A stretch of 8,047 bases of DNA from Spirochaetaceae bacterium (GTDB lineage Bacteria; Spirochaetota; Spirochaetia; Treponematales; Breznakiellaceae). This document shows, in pieces, positions 6,273 through 8,047 of this stretch; the stretch's first letter is position 1; the number at the start of each line of letters is the position of its first letter. The DNA lies in NCBI GenBank assembly GCA_031268255.1, contig JAIRXO010000282.1, positions 1 through 8,047 on the forward strand, read 5' to 3'. A program made the translations under genes and the position numbers. Under the pieces are notes generated by a model. It saw nothing but the letters and a program-made list of their open reading frames with translations, was not told the DNA's origin and made no database searches.

Positions 6273-7471
6273 TTAAGCAGGGACCTGAAACCGAGGTCTG
6301 TACGCCACCAGACCACATTGGCTTCGTACAGGGTAGCAAAGAGGCCGAGGAGTATGCCGTCGCCTGAGACGCCAAAGGCATTGTACTGCATCTCGTCGGC
6401 GTCAACCCTGATAAAGGCCCGCTGCTGTTCCTGGGAATCGGCGTGCAAAAGGAGCATGGAATAGCCCCCGTCTTCGGGGACAGAGAGCATCACCCTCCTG
6501 TCCCGTACCGCGCCGAGCAGGGAATAAATAATATCCTCGCTCACCCGTTTATTGTTCTCCGTAAAAGTCCGGGAATAAAAAGGAACCTCTATCCTTCCCG
6601 TATACACCCCGTCGCTTACATTCATAATCCAGATTACCGAACTGTCCATGACGCTCCCTGTTTTGGTATTGGTGGATTCGTCATAGGTATTCCGGTAGTA
6701 ATCCAGCTTGAGGTAAATTTTCCGCTCGTCAGGCGCGGCGACTATGGTATCCATGGACGCCCATACATCCCGGTCAGGCGGTACGGGCAGTTCCCCGTCG
6801 GCGATTTTAACCAGATAAAGCAGGGTACCCTGGGAATTGAACCAGTACACATGCCAGAACGAGGGGAGACGGCATACTACCGCCAGATCATCATCCGCTG
6901 AGGTATAGATTCCGTTGATCCGGGGAAAGGGGGTTCCCCCTGCCCCTTCCCTGCCCAGGTATTCAACAAAACGCCCGTCGGCGTCAAAGTGGAGCACCGT
7001 GGAATCCATGAGGGCCCTGGTTTCGCTGTCGTAGCTGTGCCGGTCAGGGGGCATGCGGTCCTCTACAAAAATATGCTTGCGGGAATCAACGCTGAGTTCG
7101 CCTGGTTCCCGCAGGGGGTAAGAGACAGCCCAGCGCGTCGCAAGGCCGTCGGTTTCGGAAAGGGGTTTAAGGGTCAGGGGGGGAGGATTGGTCTCGTCAT
7201 TGTAAATCATAAAAAGAAGGTCCCCAAAGGAAGTATAGCGCATAATTTTTTGGCCGCTGCCGTTGGAAATGTAAAAAAGCCCGTCCCGGACGGCTATGCG
7301 GGTTTTGCGTATGCCCCCCCTACCTTCCAGGTCAAAGAGGTCTATCTGATCCTCAAGGCGGCCTATGTTCAGGGTAAAAGGATTCTCCCGTGCAATGGAA
7401 GGAATGGTTCCGCCTTTACAGGAAAGTAAAAATCCCGCGGCAAGACTCAAAAACAGGATACCACGTTTCAT
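6269..7471 (-). CDS. Beta-propeller-like lipoprotein, operon head
   Basis: 400 residues from the ATG at 7469-7471. MKRGILFLSLAAGFLLSC is a short lipoprotein signal with lipobox L-L-S-C (Cys18), so the mature protein is lipidated and outside the cytoplasm. The body repeats a pattern of aromatic/hydrophobic strand pairs with a turn, for example LFYISNGSGQKIMRYTSFGD, STVLHFDADGRFVEYLG, HVYWFNSQGTLLYLV, SVIWIMNVSDGVYTGRIEV and SMLLLHADSQEQQRAFIRV. This looks like NHL/WD-style propeller blades ('.V..FD.DG.F...'). No catalytic motif is visible; a ligand- or protein-binding role is an inference. The frame is open to 7807, but that extension is antisense to secA and is rejected; the chosen start gives a proper signal peptide. 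AAGG lies 8 nt upstream of the ATG and may serve as a ribosome site, although the same bases form the candidate -10. Confidence 0.83.
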   Translation of the reverse strand: MKRGILFLSLAAGFLLSCKGGTIPSIARENPFTLNIGRLEDQIDLFDLEGRGGIRKTRIAVRDGLFYISNGSGQKIMRYTSFGDLLFMIYNDETNPPPLTLKPLSETDGLATRWAVSYPLREPGELSVDSRKHIFVEDRMPPDRHSYDSETRALMDSTVLHFDADGRFVEYLGREGAGGTPFPRINGIYTSADDDLAVVCRLPSFWHVYWFNSQGTLLYLVKIADGELPVPPDRDVWASMDTIVAAPDERKIYLKLDYYRNTYDESTNTKTGSVMDSSVIWIMNVSDGVYTGRIEVPFYSRTFTENNKRVSEDIIYSLLGAVRDRRVMLSVPEDGGYSMLLLHADSQEQQRAFIRVDADEMQYNAFGVSGDGILLGLFATLYEANVVWWRTDLGFRSLLK

Positions 7472-7478
7472 ACAAAGA

Positions 7479-7507
7479 ACCTTAGTACCCCCTTCCGCCA
7501 TTGTCAA
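7479..7507 (-). promoter_or_regulatory. Candidate sigma70-type promoter of the lipoprotein-nnr-Nudix operon
   Basis: On the minus strand a perfect TTGACA (7507-7502) is followed after 17 nt by TAAGGT (7484-7479, three of six match to TATAAT). The predicted start, near 7472, touches the ATG at 7471. An alternative -10, TACTAA, would need an unusually short 14-nt spacer. The TAAGGT box includes the only plausible Shine-Dalgarno bases of the gene, so one of the two readings is probably wrong unless a transcription start further upstream is used. Confidence 0.5.
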
Positions 7508-7538
7508 CCAAGCGGAAGCCCGGATACGGGGCGAGTCC

Positions 7539-7568
7539 TTGCCACAGCGTCTCCATACCAGGTACAAT
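7539..7568 (+). promoter_or_regulatory. Candidate sigma70-type promoter of secA
   Basis: TTGCCA (7539-7544, 5 of 6), an 18-nt spacer, then TACAAT (7563-7568, 5 of 6). This is the best-matched promoter in the window. A start 6-7 nt after the -10 would fall at 7574-7575, the A of the secA ATG, implying a leaderless message unless transcription begins elsewhere. It is back to back with the promoter of the divergent lipoprotein operon; the two -35 boxes are separated by 31 nt. Confidence 0.55.
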
Positions 7569-7577
7569 AAGGGTATG
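7554..7577. repeat. Inverted repeat flanking the secA -10 box
   Basis: CATACC (7554-7559) and GGTATG (7572-7577) are perfect 6-bp inverted arms separated by 12 nt that contain the -10 TACAAT. The right arm includes the secA ATG. A smaller palindrome TACC-A-GGTA (7556-7564) is nested in the left half. It could be an operator or, in RNA from an upstream start, a hairpin covering the start codon. Arms this short can occur by chance. Confidence 0.3.
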
Positions 7578-8047
7578 TTCAACAAGATTGTAAAGGCCCT
7601 TTTTGGTTCCCAGCATGAACGGGACCTCAAGGCCCTTTTACCCATATTGCACGCGGTCAACGAAAAAGAAAGCTGGGCCCTTTCCCTGGCGGAAGAGGAT
7701 TTTGCCCGCGTTACGGCCTCGTTCCGGGAACGGGCCGCCGGGGGCGAAAGTCTTGACGCCATACTGCCTGAGGCGTTTGCCCTTGCCCGCGAAGCTGCCA
7801 GGCGCAAGCTCGGCGAGCGGCCCTATGATGTCCAGGTTCTGGGGTCCATAGTACTTCACCAGGGCAAGATAGTCGAAATGAAAACCGGCGAAGGCAAGAC
7901 CCTGATGAGCGTCGCCGCCGCTTACCTTAACGCCATATCCGGCAGGGGCGTCCATGTGGTTACGGTAAACGACTACCTGGCCGACCGCGATTCCCAGTGG
8001 ATGAAGCCGGTTTTCGCGCTTCTGGACGTAAGCGTGGGGACCATACT
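7575..8047 (+). CDS. secA: Protein translocase subunit SecA (3' truncated by window edge)
   Basis: The first 157 residues are present. The sequence follows the SecA N-terminus: MFNKIVKALFGSQHERDLK (linker helix), LPEAFALAREAARRKLG (64-80), RPYDVQVLG (82-90, the Q-motif region), VEMKTGEGKTL (100-110, Walker A of NBD1) and GVHVVTVNDYLADRD (125-139). SecA is the ATPase motor that pushes preproteins through SecYEG, working at the cytoplasmic face of the inner membrane. The usual 'GG' after the Q-motif is GS here (90-91), a small change. The start is set by alignment to the family. AAGGG lies only 1 nt from the ATG, too close for a normal ribosome site, and the preceding promoter predicts a near-leaderless transcript. 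It is the first gene on its strand after a divergent intergenic region. Confidence 0.97.
   Translation, partial: MFNKIVKALFGSQHERDLKALLPILHAVNEKESWALSLAEEDFARVTASFRERAAGGESLDAILPEAFALAREAARRKLGERPYDVQVLGSIVLHQGKIVEMKTGEGKTLMSVAAAYLNAISGRGVHVVTVNDYLADRDSQWMKPVFALLDVSVGTI

Noticed and set aside
5395..6276. A 293-residue plus-strand frame
   Set aside because: It is antisense to nnr, rich in Pro, Ala, Arg and Ser, and has no motif or ribosome site. It is an artefact of GC-rich codon use in the real gene.
7472..7807. N-terminal extension of the propeller lipoprotein
   Set aside because: It runs antisense into secA and would bury the clear lipoprotein signal peptide that begins at 7471.
1..8047. 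CRISPR arrays, tRNA/rRNA genes, insertion sequences, integrases, toxin-antitoxin or defence genes
   Set aside because: No regularly spaced repeats, cloverleaf-like sequences, transposase motifs or terminal inverted repeats were seen; all long stretches are covered by ordinary genes.

Overview
This window is a gene-dense bacterial chromosome segment, GC-rich by eye, with almost no intergenic DNA. Its content (two lipoproteins with spirochaete-style lipoboxes, a DUF445 protein, a bifunctional Nnr, secA, several small membrane proteins of no recognised family) suggests a spirochaete of the Treponema group. This assignment comes from overall gene flavour and is moderate confidence only; no rRNA or other marker is present.

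Layout, left to right. At 1-398 (+) is the C-terminal end of an ABC-transporter ATPase, a TOBE-like domain. Its last 44 bases overlap, tail to tail, a DUF445 membrane protein gene (355-1779, -). DUF445 is directly preceded in its transcription unit by an SH3-domain lipoprotein gene (1780-2166, -), with the stop codon abutting the start codon. Divergent from that pair, with start codons lying on top of each other on opposite strands, is a 345-residue outer-membrane protein (2165-3202, +). It is an omptin-family protease: the catalytic Asp-Asp and Asp-His pairs of OmpT/Pla are all present, but the residues that bind LPS in the enterobacterial enzymes are replaced.

From 7471 leftward to 3211 runs a probable five-gene minus-strand operon: a 400-residue beta-propeller-like lipoprotein, a bifunctional NAD(P)H-hydrate epimerase/dehydratase (nnr), a 182-residue single-span membrane protein, a 135-residue four-span membrane protein, and a MutT-like Nudix hydrolase. 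Four of the five genes are joined by junctions of 3 nt or less, or by a 4-nt ATGA overlap. Two of them (Nnr and Nudix) are metabolite-repair or nucleotide-sanitation enzymes. At the right end secA (7575 to the edge, +) diverges from this operon across a 103-nt spacer carrying good sigma70-type promoters in both directions.

The two most notable points are the omptin protease in an apparent spirochaete and a recurring promoter geometry. At both divergent junctions, all four readable -35/-10 pairs place the predicted transcription start within a few bases of the start codon, which would give leaderless or nearly leaderless mRNAs. No tRNA, rRNA, CRISPR array, insertion sequence, integrase or convincing rho-independent terminator is visible.
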